Assembly (NCBI RefSeq): GCF_900103985.1
Contig: NZ_FNIE01000007.1
Location: forward strand, 310,001 to 374,000
Length of the DNA stretch: 64,000 nt
Direction of reading: 5' to 3'
Origin: Actinacidiphila guanduensis
GTDB taxonomy: Bacteria; Actinomycetota; Actinomycetes; Streptomycetales; Streptomycetaceae
Positions 37,290 to 45,605 of the stretch are shown here, one piece after another. How positions within the stretch are numbered: the stretch's first letter is position 1; each line of letters starts with the position of its first letter. The translations under genes were made by a program, and so were the position numbers. The notes beneath the pieces are model-generated. The model saw only the letters and a list, made by a program, of their open reading frames with translations, was not told the origin of the DNA and did no database searches.

Positions 37290-38337
37290 AGCGGTCGCGC
37301 AACTTCCCGCCGAGGTCGCCCGCGCCGTTGCCCAGGTCGCGGATGAGGCCCAGCAGCGGGTCCTTGCTCTGCTTCACCGTGTCGGCGTAGTGGTTCGCCG
37401 ACTCCCTGAAGGTGTCGTAGACCGAGGTGTCCTTGTCCTCGGTGCGCTTGGGGTAGTGGCCGTCGAGCAGCCGCTGGTACTCCCTCGACGCGGCCCAGCG
37501 GCGCAGCTCGGCGGCGCGCACGGTGGCGAACGGGTGGCTGCGCGGCAGCACGTTGAGGATCTTCAGCACGGAGTCGCGCAGGTCGCCGGCGGCCTCGTAC
37601 TCGTCGGCCTGCTTCAGGAAGGAGTCCACGTTCATCTCGTGCAGGTGGTTGCCGCCGGCGAGCTTCATCAGGCCGCGCATCGACGCCTGCAGGTCCTGGC
37701 CGACGAGCAGCCCGGCCCGGTCCGCGGACAGCTCCGACTTGCGGAACCACTCGCGCAGGGCCGTGACCAGGGCGAGCACCGCCACGTTCCCCAGCGGGAT
37801 CCAGGCCACGCGCAGGGCGAGGTTGGTGAGGAAGAGCAGTATCGTCCGGTACACGGAGTGGCCGGACAGGGCGTGGCCCACCTCGTGGCCGACGACCGCG
37901 CGCATCTCCTCCTCGTCCAGCAGCTCCACCAGGCCGGTGGTGATCACGATGATCGGCGCGTCCATGCCGATGCACATCGCGTTGGGCTGCGGGTCCTGCG
38001 TGACGTACATCGCCGGGACCTTCTCCAGGTCCAGGATGTAACAGGCGTCCCGCAGCATGGCGTTGAGATGGGCGAACTGCTCGTCGCTCACCCGGACCGA
38101 GTCGGACAGGAACAGCAGCCGCAGGCTGCGCTCGGGCACCAGGCCGCTGAGCGCCTTGAAGACCGTGTCGAATCCGCTGAGTTTGCGCAGGGCGACCAGG
38201 GCGGACTTGTCGGCCGGGTGCTCGTACGCCCGTGACGAGATGTCGGGGAAACGCTGCCGCCTGCGGCCGGGCAGCTTCTCGCCGCCCCCGCCCTTTCCGC
38301 CGGGTCCGTCCTTCTTGGCCTTCTTCGACTCGGACAT
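37213..38337 (-). CDS. M48 family zinc metallopeptidase
   Basis: The 374-residue protein has the HEVGH zinc motif near residue 150 (AVVGHEVGHALSGHSVY), a later ELSADRAGLL supplying the third ligand Glu, and NAMCIGMDAPIIVITTGLVELL in front, all typical of the M48/HtpX-like family. Hydrophobic segments (TILLFLTNLALRVAWIPLGNVAVLALV) follow the active site and probably anchor it in the membrane. The N-terminus is Lys/Gly-rich and the C-terminus a Gly/Pro/Glu tail. It probably degrades damaged membrane proteins or processes exported ones. It is convergent with, and overlaps by 77 bp, the preceding membrane-protein gene. Confidence 0.9.
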   Translation of the reverse strand: MSESKKAKKDGPGGKGGGGEKLPGRRRQRFPDISSRAYEHPADKSALVALRKLSGFDTVFKALSGLVPERSLRLLFLSDSVRVSDEQFAHLNAMLRDACYILDLEKVPAMYVTQDPQPNAMCIGMDAPIIVITTGLVELLDEEEMRAVVGHEVGHALSGHSVYRTILLFLTNLALRVAWIPLGNVAVLALVTALREWFRKSELSADRAGLLVGQDLQASMRGLMKLAGGNHLHEMNVDSFLKQADEYEAAGDLRDSVLKILNVLPRSHPFATVRAAELRRWAASREYQRLLDGHYPKRTEDKDTSVYDTFRESANHYADTVKQSKDPLLGLIRDLGNGAGDLGGKLRDRFTGSGSASGPESGPGTAGPEPEPGV

Positions 38338-38494
38338 ACCGGCCCAACCCCCTGGTAGCCAAACGGTTCACAAGACTGGACGCACGGAGCCTGCGCGAAG
38401 TTCCCCGGCGACCGCCCGTACCATGAGCGCAGAGTCTTGCCGTGTCCCCCAGTGTCTTCCCGCCCGTCCCCTACCACGCAAAGGGTCCGACGTC

Positions 38495-38638
38495 ATGCCG
38501 AGCGCCACCGCCACCGCCCTGACCACTCTCGCCGAGGGCGGCAACCACCCCAGCCTCAGCCCATTCCTCACGGGATTCGGCGCGCTCGGCGCCCTGCTGC
38601 TCCTGCTGTGGGTCGTCACCCGCTTCAACCGGGACTAG
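38495..38638 (+). CDS. 47-residue membrane protein upstream of nadD
   Basis: An ATG behind AAGGG opens a 47-residue product with one membrane helix ([21 protein letters not shown]) and the end sequence NRD. Its stop is one base before the nadD start, so the two are almost certainly cotranscribed and coupled. I recall similar micro-proteins before nadD in other Streptomyces. Function unknown. Confidence 0.75.
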   Translation: MPSATATALTTLAEGGNHPSLSPFLTGFGALGALLLLLWVVTRFNRD

Positions 38639-38639
38639 C

Positions 38640-39239
38640 ATGTCGGCGAAAAAGCGCATCGGTGTGATGGGCGGGACCTTCGACCCCATCCACCACGGGC
38701 ACCTGGTGGCCGCGAGCGAGGTGGCGAGCCTCTTCCACCTCGACGAGGTCGTCTTCGTGCCCACCGGCAGGCCCTGGCAGAAGGACGACCGCAAGGTGTC
38801 GGCCGCCGAGGACCGCTACCTGATGACGGTGATCGCCACCGCCTCCAACCCGCAGTTCTCGGTGAGCCGCAGCGACATCGACCGCGGCGGCACGACGTAC
38901 ACCATCGACACGCTGCGCGACCTGCGTGCCGAACACCCCGAGGCGGAGCTGTTCTTCATCACCGGCGCCGACGCGCTGTCGCAGATCTTCTCCTGGCGCG
39001 ACGCCGGGGAGCTCTTCGACCTCGCGCACTTCATCGGCGTGACACGTCCGGGGCATACGCTGTCGGACCCGGGCTTCCCCGAGGGGGGCGTGTCCCTGGT
39101 GGAGGTCCCGGCGCTGGCGATCTCCTCGACCGACTGCCGCCAGCGGGTGGCCAAGGGGGACCCGGTCTGGTACCTGGTACCGGACGGTGTGGTGCGCTAC
39201 ATCGACAAACGTGCGCTGTACCGGCCGGAGACCGGGTAG
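38640..39239 (+). CDS. nadD: Nicotinate-nucleotide adenylyltransferase
   Basis: The 199-residue protein contains [19 protein letters not shown] (nucleotidyltransferase GxFDPxHxGH motif), [13 protein letters not shown] and the C-terminal [10 protein letters not shown] (ISSTxxR) motif, defining NadD. It adenylylates nicotinate mononucleotide in the NAD synthesis pathway. It lies one base after the 47-residue membrane protein gene and 31 bp before the LCP-like gene, the start of a nadD-LCP-rsfS-phosphatase set. Confidence 0.97.
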   Translation: MSAKKRIGVMGGTFDPIHHGHLVAASEVASLFHLDEVVFVPTGRPWQKDDRKVSAAEDRYLMTVIATASNPQFSVSRSDIDRGGTTYTIDTLRDLRAEHPEAELFFITGADALSQIFSWRDAGELFDLAHFIGVTRPGHTLSDPGFPEGGVSLVEVPALAISSTDCRQRVAKGDPVWYLVPDGVVRYIDKRALYRPETG

Positions 39240-39270
39240 CGGCGCGACGCAACCGTGAAGGGGTTCCCTC

Positions 39271-41064
39271 GTGAACGACGCCAACCCCCGCAGGCATTAC
39301 GCCCAGGGCGGTCCCGACAACGAGAGTGACCCTTACCAGCAGGACCCGCACTACACCCAGCAGCAGTACGGCTACGACCCGTACGGCCACCCGGACCCCC
39401 AGCAGCCCGGGCCGCAGCAGCAGGGCTACGACACCGGCCAGTACCCCTCGTACCAGGAGCCCGCGCAGACCTACGGCGGCCACCCGCCGGGCTGGATCCC
39501 GCCGCAGGCCCCGCCGCCGTACTACGAGCAGCAGGGCTACGACACGGGCCAGTACCCCGCCCAGGACTACGGCACCGGGCAGATGCCCCGCTACGGCGCC
39601 ACCGGTTACGACACGGGTTACAACCCCGGCTACGACCCCGGTTACGACACCGGGCAGCACGCCCAGGTGCCGCCGTACGACACCGGGCAGCACCCCCACG
39701 TGCAGGCGCCCCACGACACCGGGCACATACCCGCGTACGAGACCGGGCAGCAGCCGGCGTACCGCGAGCAGGAGGCGCCGGCCGCCTCCGACGGGGACTA
39801 CCGCACCGAGCAGTTCGCCTTCCTCGACGAGGACTCCGAGGAGTCCGAAGAGGTCATCGACTGGCTGAAGTTCTCCGAGTCGCGCACCGAGCGCCGCGAG
39901 GAGGCCAGGCGCCGCGGCCGCAACCGCCGGATCGCCCTGGTGGTCCTCGTGGTGCTGGCGATGATCGGCGGCGCCGGCTACCTGTACCAGGCCGGGAAGA
40001 TCCCGGGACTGAAGAAGCACACCACCGCGGCGGCGGCCGTCAGCGGCTCCCAGAAGCGCGACGTGATCGTGGTCCACCTGCTGCCGGTCGGCGGCGGCCC
40101 CAGCTCCACCGCGCTGCTGGTCGACAACACCACCAAGAAGCACGGGACCACCGTGCTCATCCCCAACGCGGTCCAACTCACCGGCGACGACGGCACCGAG
40201 AGCCTGGACGCCTCCGTGCAGGACGGCGTCGGCCCCACCCGCGACGCCCTCAACGCCCTGCTCGGCACGGACATCAAGGGCAGTTGGCGGCTGGACTCGC
40301 CCTACCTCGAACTGCTCGTGGACTCCCTGGGCAACGTCATCGTGGACACCGACACCGCCGTCAAGGGCACGGGGAAGGACAAGGACAAGGTCCTGGTACC
40401 CAAGGGCGAGCAGCAGGAGCTCAGCGGCCAGGCCGCCGTCGCGTACGCCACCTACCGGGCGCCCGGCGAACCGCAGACCGCGCAGCTCAAGCGGTTCGGT
40501 CAGGTGATGGAGGCGGTGCTGGAGAAGATGCCGAGCGACGCCGCCGACGCCACCAAGACCGTCCAGGCGCTCGCCCAGATCCTCGACCCCTCGCTCACCG
40601 ACAAGGAGCTGGGCGCCTCCCTCGCCCAGCTCGCCGACCTCGCCAAGACCGGCGCCTACAGCACCACGGTGCTGCCGGTCCAGCAGGACGGCACGCTGAG
40701 CCCGCAGGCCACCGACAGCATCGTCAAGGATGTGCTCGGCGGCGCCGTGAAGCAGAGCACGGGCGCCTCGGCGCAGCCGCGGGTCTCGATCAAGGACGCC
40801 ACCGGCAACCCCAAGGCGGCCCCGATGGCGCAGGCCGCGATCGTCAACGGCGGCACGTACACCTACGTGCCGGGCGGCAAGGCGGCCGCGCAGCCGACCT
40901 CCCAGGTGCTCTACGCCGACCCGTCCCGCGAGGCGGCGGCCAAGGACGTGGCGGCCACGCTGGGCCTGTCGCCGACCGAGGTGAAGAAGGGCGCCGTGCC
41001 CTCGAACGCCGACATCGCGGTCGTCCTCGGCGAGGACTACCAGCTGCCGAAGGACGAGGGCTGA
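39271..41064 (+). CDS. Divergent LytR-CpsA-Psr (LCP) family protein with LytR C-terminal domain (PdtA-like)
   Basis: The 597-residue protein has a long cytoplasmic Gln/Tyr/Pro-rich repeat tail (residues 1-200, many GYDTGQ units), a membrane helix at about 220-240 (IALVVLVVLAMIGGAGYLY), an LCP-like domain (about 265-420) and a LytR_C domain (about 490-590: AAIVNGG...YADPSREAAAKDVAATLGL). LVDNTTKKHGTTVLIPNAV occupies the position of the LCP core strand where active enzymes have Asp-Thr and Pro-Arg-Asp; these are Ser-Thr and Pro-Asn-Ala here. Position (after nadD, before rsfS) matches PdtA/SCO2578 of S. coelicolor, which attaches polydiglycosylphosphate to peptidoglycan; that comparison is from memory. 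Confidence 0.8.
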   Translation: MNDANPRRHYAQGGPDNESDPYQQDPHYTQQQYGYDPYGHPDPQQPGPQQQGYDTGQYPSYQEPAQTYGGHPPGWIPPQAPPPYYEQQGYDTGQYPAQDYGTGQMPRYGATGYDTGYNPGYDPGYDTGQHAQVPPYDTGQHPHVQAPHDTGHIPAYETGQQPAYREQEAPAASDGDYRTEQFAFLDEDSEESEEVIDWLKFSESRTERREEARRRGRNRRIALVVLVVLAMIGGAGYLYQAGKIPGLKKHTTAAAAVSGSQKRDVIVVHLLPVGGGPSSTALLVDNTTKKHGTTVLIPNAVQLTGDDGTESLDASVQDGVGPTRDALNALLGTDIKGSWRLDSPYLELLVDSLGNVIVDTDTAVKGTGKDKDKVLVPKGEQQELSGQAAVAYATYRAPGEPQTAQLKRFGQVMEAVLEKMPSDAADATKTVQALAQILDPSLTDKELGASLAQLADLAKTGAYSTTVLPVQQDGTLSPQATDSIVKDVLGGAVKQSTGASAQPRVSIKDATGNPKAAPMAQAAIVNGGTYTYVPGGKAAAQPTSQVLYADPSREAAAKDVAATLGLSPTEVKKGAVPSNADIAVVLGEDYQLPKDEG

Positions 41065-41220
41065 GACACGGGCTGAGACACGGGCCGGGACGAGGGCCGA
41101 GGCGGGCGGTGGGGCCTTTCGGGGCACCGCCGCCACCCGGCCGATCGCATATCCGGTCGGGTCCTGTCGGAGGGTCGTGAGACCCTAGAAGCACAGGATT
41201 CCCGATCGGAAAGCCGCACA

Positions 41221-41652
41221 GTGACCGCAACCGCCCGCTCCACCGAGCTGATCCGCTCCGCCGCCCAGGCAGCCGCCGACAAGCTCGCGCACGACATCAT
41301 CGCCTACGACGTGAGCGACGTGCTCTCCATCACCGACGCGTTCCTCGTCGCCTCCGCGCCCAACGACCGGCAGGTCAAGGCGATCGTCGACGCCATCGAG
41401 GAGACCCTGCTCAAGGAGCTGGACGCCAAGCCCGTGCGGCGCGAGGGCGAGCGGGACGGCCGCTGGGTGCTGCTGGACTACGTCGACATCGTCGTGCACG
41501 TCCAGCACTCCGAGGAGCGGGTCTTCTACGCCCTGGAGCGGCTGTGGAAGGACTGCCCGGAGATCGAGCTGCCCGAGGACGCGGTGGCCACCCGCGGCAA
41601 GGCGGCGGCACACGCGCAGGCGACCGCGGCGGCCGAGGCCGGGGAGGACTGA
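41221..41652 (+). CDS. rsfS: Ribosome silencing factor
   Basis: The 143-residue protein shows the RsfS/Iojap pattern: DIIAYDVSDVLSITDAFLVASAPNDRQVKAIVDAIEE, then GRWVLLDYVDIVVHVQHSEERVFYALERLW. It binds L14 and blocks subunit joining when nutrients are limited. The C-terminal 25 residues are an Ala-rich extension. It lies 7 bp before the phosphatase gene. A GGGTC/GACCC hairpin lies just upstream of its GTG. Confidence 0.95.
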   Translation: MTATARSTELIRSAAQAAADKLAHDIIAYDVSDVLSITDAFLVASAPNDRQVKAIVDAIEETLLKELDAKPVRREGERDGRWVLLDYVDIVVHVQHSEERVFYALERLWKDCPEIELPEDAVATRGKAAAHAQATAAAEAGED

Positions 41653-41659
41653 CCCCGCC

Positions 41660-42316
41660 GTGACCCTCTTCGACAACCAGGCTCCCCGGCGCCGCGTGGT
41701 CCTGTGGCGTCACGGCCAGACGGCCTGGAACCTGGAGCAGCGCTTCCAGGGCGACCTGGACATCCCGCTCACCGACACCGGGCGGGCCCAGGCGAAGCGG
41801 GCGGCGCGCATGCTCGCCGCCCTCGCGCCCGACGCGCTGATCGCCTCCGACCTGCAGCGCGCCGCCGACACCGCGGCCGAGCTGGCCGCCCTGACCGGGC
41901 TCTCCGTCACCCACCACGAGGCGCTGCGCGAGACGTACGCCGGCGTCTGGCAGGGCCTGACGCACAACGAGATCACCGCCCGCTTCGGCGAGCAGTACCT
42001 GGCGTGGCGGCGCGGGGAGCCGGTCCGGCGCGGCGGCGGCGAGCTGGAGACCGAGGTCGCCGACCGGGCCGCCCCCGTGGTGCAGGCCGCCGCCGACAAG
42101 CTGCCGAGCGGCGGGGTGCTCGTGGTCACCAGCCACGGCGGCACCATCCGCACCACCATCGGCCGCCTGCTCGGCCTGGACCCGCGCACCTGGGAGTCGC
42201 TGGGCGGGCTGTCCAACTGCTGCTGGTCGGTGCTGGCCGAGACCGAGCGGGGCTGGCGGCTGATGGAGCACAACGCGCACAGCCTCCCGGAAGCGGTGCT
42301 CGGCGACGACCGCTGA
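41660..42316 (+). CDS. Histidine phosphatase family protein (phosphoglycerate mutase-like)
   Basis: The 218-residue product has the catalytic LWRHGQTAWNLEQRFQGDLD (RHG with phosphorylated His), the ETYAGVWQGLTHNEI acid region and VTSHGGTIRT with the second His. These are the branch-1 histidine phosphatase motifs. It starts at GTG 7 bp after rsfS. Homologues in the same position are annotated as phosphoglycerate mutase-like or phosphatase; the true substrate is not clear from sequence. Confidence 0.92.
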   Translation: MTLFDNQAPRRRVVLWRHGQTAWNLEQRFQGDLDIPLTDTGRAQAKRAARMLAALAPDALIASDLQRAADTAAELAALTGLSVTHHEALRETYAGVWQGLTHNEITARFGEQYLAWRRGEPVRRGGGELETEVADRAAPVVQAAADKLPSGGVLVVTSHGGTIRTTIGRLLGLDPRTWESLGGLSNCCWSVLAETERGWRLMEHNAHSLPEAVLGDDR

Positions 42317-42407
42317 GGCCCGCCGTGGCGGGCCGGGCAGCCGATTTCGTTTCCGGAGCGTCCACCGGCTATGCTTCTTCTCGTCGCCGGGCCAACCCGG
42401 CAGACAC

Positions 42408-42480
<73 letters not shown>

Positions 42481-42533
42481 CGAAGGCGATGGGCGAGGTG
42501 TGTCCGCGGAAAGCGCGGACCGTCTCGCCTTCG
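42481..42533 (+). terminator. tRNA-Ala terminator hairpin, left copy
   Basis: CGAAGGCGA (42481-42489) pairs with TCGCCTTCG (42525-42533), and an inner GTCCGCG/CGCGGAC stem forms inside. It starts directly after the tRNA 3' end. Confidence 0.75.
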
Positions 42534-42537
42534 TCGT

Positions 42538-42900
42538 TTCTGCTCGGGCTGCGCCCTCGCGTGGCGGGGGCTTCGCCACCCGCACCCCCGTGAGCTCTTG
42601 CGGGGTGGACGTCCGCGGTCGGGGTGGCCGGGAGCGGGGTTCGCTTCGCGGGGGGCGAGGTGTCTTCGGGGGTAGTGCGGGCCGTCTGGCGATGGGTGAG
42701 GTGCGTTCGCGGGTAGTGCGGGCCGTTTCGCTTTGGTTGCTTCTGCTCGGGCTGCGGCCTCGCGTGGCGGGGGCTTCGCCACCCGCACCCCTGTGGGGGG
42801 TTGCGGGGTGGACGTCCGCGGTCGGGGTGGCCGGGAGCGGGGTTCGCTTCGCGGGGGGTGAGGTGCGTTCGCGGGCGGTGCGGGCCGTTTCGCCTTCGGC
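42538..42900. repeat. 203-bp tandem repeat behind the first tRNA-Ala
   Basis: A unit beginning TTCTGCTCGGGCTGCG starts at 42538 and again at 42741 (period 203), the second copy cut short near 42890 by the end of the regulator gene. Each contains CGTGGCGGGGGCTTCGCCAC and GGACGTCCGCGGTCGGGGTG. Open frames here are products of the repeat and are not supported as genes. Confidence 0.85.
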
Positions 42901-42905
42901 GGTCC

Positions 42906-43898
42906 TCAGGGGCGGGGGGTGCGGGTGGCGAGGGTTTGGGAGAGGGGCTTGCCGTGGAGGGCGCAGCCGACCGTGGGGTCGGCGATCGCGCGCAGGCGGT
43001 CGAGCTGGTCGCGGTCGTCCTCGGCGACGGGTGTGTAGACCACGATCCGCTGTTCGGCCGAACCGTCGATGCTCAGTGAGCTGGACATCAGGTTGATCGT
43101 GCCGATGTCCGCGTTCCGGTACACCTTCACGCGGCGGCCCGGCGCCGCCACGTCGCGGCTCGCCCACATCTGCGCGAACGTCGGGCTCACCTCGACCATC
43201 AGCGCGATGAAGCCCTCCCACGCCGGCTCCCCGACGTGCCGCCCGTAGCTGCGACGCACCTGCGCCACCATCGACGGCAGTTCCTCGTCCCCGTTGGCGA
43301 AGCTGGAGCAGCACGCCGGCACGCTGAAGATCCGGTAGAGCGCGTTCCGCTCCCACCGCTCCGCCAGCGCGTCCGTCGGCCACAGCACCCGGTACGTGGC
43401 GTTGGTGGCGTGCACGTCGTAGCGCGCGTTGTAGACGGCGGCGGGCAGCGGGTCGAGCGCGTCGAGGATGCCGTGCACCTCCTCGCCGACCATCTCGGCG
43501 TCGCTGACGTGCTCGTTCACGAAGGGGATGCCGGCCAGCCGGTAGAGGTGCTCACGCTCGGTGGCGTCCAGCCGCAGCACCCGCGCCACCGCGTCGAGCA
43601 CCTGGACGCTCGCGTTGATCGGGCGGCCCTGCTCCAGCCACGTGTACCAGGTCACCCCGACCCCGGCGAGCTGCGCGACCTCCTCGCGGCGCAGGCCCGG
43701 CGTGCGGCGGCGCAGCCCCGGCGGCATGCCGACGTCCTCCGGGCGGATCCGGGCCCGGCGGCTGCGCAGGAAGGCGGCCAGCTCGCTGCGGCGCTGCCCG
43801 GTGCTGCTCCCGTCCGTGCTGCTTCCGCCCGGCCGGGCCTGCGGCGGGGCGGGGGCGGTCGGCTCGGGGGCGTTGCCGGCGGTGCGCGTCTGGGCCAT
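42906..43898 (-). CDS. XRE-family transcriptional regulator with MmyB-like ligand domain
   Basis: The 330-residue protein has a Gln/Ser-rich N-terminal 35 residues, then an XRE helix-turn-helix (PGLRREEVAQLAGVGVTWYTWLEQGR, about 65-95) and a MmyB-type sensory domain (about 125-300, with YNARYDVHATNATYRVLWP). Such regulators sense small hydrophobic ligands and often control neighbouring exporters or reductases. Its ATG follows GGAGAGG. It is divergent from an MFS exporter, with palindromic sites in the 102-nt gap, which suggests that it controls both genes. Confidence 0.9.
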   Translation of the reverse strand: MAQTRTAGNAPEPTAPAPPQARPGGSSTDGSSTGQRRSELAAFLRSRRARIRPEDVGMPPGLRRRTPGLRREEVAQLAGVGVTWYTWLEQGRPINASVQVLDAVARVLRLDATEREHLYRLAGIPFVNEHVSDAEMVGEEVHGILDALDPLPAAVYNARYDVHATNATYRVLWPTDALAERWERNALYRIFSVPACCSSFANGDEELPSMVAQVRRSYGRHVGEPAWEGFIALMVEVSPTFAQMWASRDVAAPGRRVKVYRNADIGTINLMSSSLSIDGSAEQRIVVYTPVAEDDRDQLDRLRAIADPTVGCALHGKPLSQTLATRTPRP

Positions 43899-43967
43899 GC
43901 TGCCATCCTCTCCGGGGCGTCCCCGTGCTGCCAGGTGCCGCCAGTACCAGGATCACGGGGCTCTCGT

Positions 43968-43979
43968 TACCGGTACCGG
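43968..43979. promoter_or_regulatory. Palindromic operator candidate between the XRE regulator and MFS exporter
   Basis: Two overlapping perfect palindromes, TACCGGTA (43968-43975) and CCGGTACCGG (43970-43979), lie 21 nt before the MFS ATG and 70 nt before the regulator start, the usual place for an autoregulatory operator. Confidence 0.45.
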
Positions 43980-44000
43980 GCCGGCCGCAGTCTGCTGGAC

Positions 44001-45476
44001 ATGACCAACGAAGCGCTGCAAGCACGGCCGGCGGGCCTCCTCCGCACCGGCGATTCGGGCACCGAAAAGGCCGGGCGGGCCGGGCCGCGCGGCGGGCTGC
44101 TGCTCGCGATCATCCTCACCGGCCAATTCATGGCCCTGCTCGACGTCTTCATCGTCAACGTCGCGGCGCCCACGATCCGTACCGACCTGCACGCCTCCGG
44201 CTCCGGGCTGCAGCTGGTGATCGCCGGCTACACGATCTCCTACGCGGTGCTGCTCATCACCGGGGCGCGGCTCGGCGGGCTGTTCGGGCACCGCCGGCTC
44301 TTCCTCGCCGGCCTCGCGCTCTTCACGGCCGCCTCGCTGGCCTGCGGGCTCGCGCAGAGCACCGGCGAGCTGATCGGCTTCCGGTTCGTCCAGGGCATCG
44401 GCTCGGCGCTGATGATCCCGCAGGTGCTCAGCCTGCTCCAGCTGAACTTCGTCGGCGAGGCCCGCACCCGCGCGATGAGCGTCTACGCGGCAGTGCTCTC
44501 CTCCGGCGCCGCGCTCGGGCAGTCGCTCGGCGGTGTGCTGGTCAGCGCGGACCTGTTCGGCACGGGCTGGCGGCCGGTCTTCCTGGTGAACGTGCCGATC
44601 GGCGCCGCCATGCTGATCGTCGCGCCCCGCGTGCTGCCCAAGGACCGGCCGGCCGCGAGCGAGCGGCGCGGCCTCGACCTGCCCGGCCTGATGGCGCTCG
44701 CCGGCTCGGTGACCCTCTTCACGGTGCCGCTGGTGCTGGGGCAGGAGGAGGGCTGGCCGGTGTGGGGCTGGGTGTGCCTGGCGCTGAGCGCGGTGCTCTT
44801 CGGCGTCTTCACGGCAATCGAGGCACGGCTGACCCGGCGTGGTGGCGCGCCCCTGGTGTCGGGACGCGTGCTGCGGGCGCCCGGCATGGGCCGCTCGCTG
44901 GTGGTGATCACGGTCGCCATGGCGACGAACGGGGGCTTCCTGTTCGCGGTGGCGCTGCACCTGCAGAGCGGGCTCGGCTTCTCCGCCCTGCGCACGGGCC
45001 TGTCCTTCGCGGTCACGGCCCTCGCCTTCGGAGCGGCGGGCATGACCTGGCGCCGGCTGCCGAGGCCGTGGTGGTCCCGGCTGCTCCCCGTGGGCCTGCT
45101 GCTGGCCGCGGCGGCCTTTGTGGCCCTGGGACTGGCTCTTCGGGGCGGCGGTCAGGGCGGCGCCCTCTTCTACGCCGGGCTGCTGGTCCTGGGCGCCGGG
45201 CTCGGCCTCGCGTTCAGCTCGGCCTTCACTCTGGCGCTGGGCCAGGTCGCACCCAAGGACGCGCCCGATGCCAGCGGGCTCCTCGCCACCTGCACGCAAC
45301 TGGGCCAGCTGATCGGTGTGGCCACCCTGGGCACGCTCTACGTCAACCGCCTGGGTCCCTCGTCCGGCGCCCACGCCTCCGCGCACGCCTTCGCCGTCAC
45401 CGCGGTGGCGTTGACCGCGGTCGCCGTCCTGGGCGCCGCGGCGGCCTCGATCCTGGGCGTCCGCCGCCGTACCTGA
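44001..45476 (+). CDS. MFS drug/metabolite exporter, DHA2-like
   Basis: The ATG at 44001 gives 491 residues with 14 hydrophobic segments. LLLAIILTGQFMALLDVFIVNVAAPTI in helix 1 (the D-x-T/V-I-V-N-V-A motif C of the 14-helix DHA2 family), GARLGGLFGHRRLFL (motif A) and QGIGSALMIPQVLSLL are present. Proteins of this kind expel drugs or secondary metabolites by proton antiport. It is divergent from the MmyB-type regulator and convergent with an Old Yellow Enzyme gene; all three lie between the two tRNA-Ala copies. Confidence 0.92.
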   Translation: MTNEALQARPAGLLRTGDSGTEKAGRAGPRGGLLLAIILTGQFMALLDVFIVNVAAPTIRTDLHASGSGLQLVIAGYTISYAVLLITGARLGGLFGHRRLFLAGLALFTAASLACGLAQSTGELIGFRFVQGIGSALMIPQVLSLLQLNFVGEARTRAMSVYAAVLSSGAALGQSLGGVLVSADLFGTGWRPVFLVNVPIGAAMLIVAPRVLPKDRPAASERRGLDLPGLMALAGSVTLFTVPLVLGQEEGWPVWGWVCLALSAVLFGVFTAIEARLTRRGGAPLVSGRVLRAPGMGRSLVVITVAMATNGGFLFAVALHLQSGLGFSALRTGLSFAVTALAFGAAGMTWRRLPRPWWSRLLPVGLLLAAAAFVALGLALRGGGQGGALFYAGLLVLGAGLGLAFSSAFTLALGQVAPKDAPDASGLLATCTQLGQLIGVATLGTLYVNRLGPSSGAHASAHAFAVTAVALTAVAVLGAAAASILGVRRRT

Positions 45477-45593
45477 ACACCCCTGGGTGCCAGGTCGGGC
45501 ACCTGAGTGCCGAAGGCAGCATCCAGGGAGGCCGATGCGCGCCCTGAGTGCTCAACCTCGGCACCTGGGTGTTCGACTGGCACCCAGGGTGCC
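45477..45593. repeat. Four copies of a GGCACC-GGTGCC palindrome between convergent genes
   Basis: Palindromic units lie at 45477-45491 (ACACCCCTGGGTGCC), 45498-45511 (GGCACCTGAGTGCC), 45560-45573 (GGCACCTGGGTGTT) and 45579-45593 (GGCACCCAGGGTGCC). The first and last can also pair with each other, giving a larger stem-loop. They fill the 129-bp gap between the MFS and the oxidoreductase stops, where bidirectional termination would be expected. Confidence 0.7.
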
Positions 45594-45605
45594 CAACCCC
45601 GCTGC

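Noticed and set aside
42500..43096. 198-residue frame in the tandem repeats after the first tRNA
   Set aside because: Generated by the GC-rich 203-bp repeats; a near copy is also open after the second tRNA. No ribosome site.
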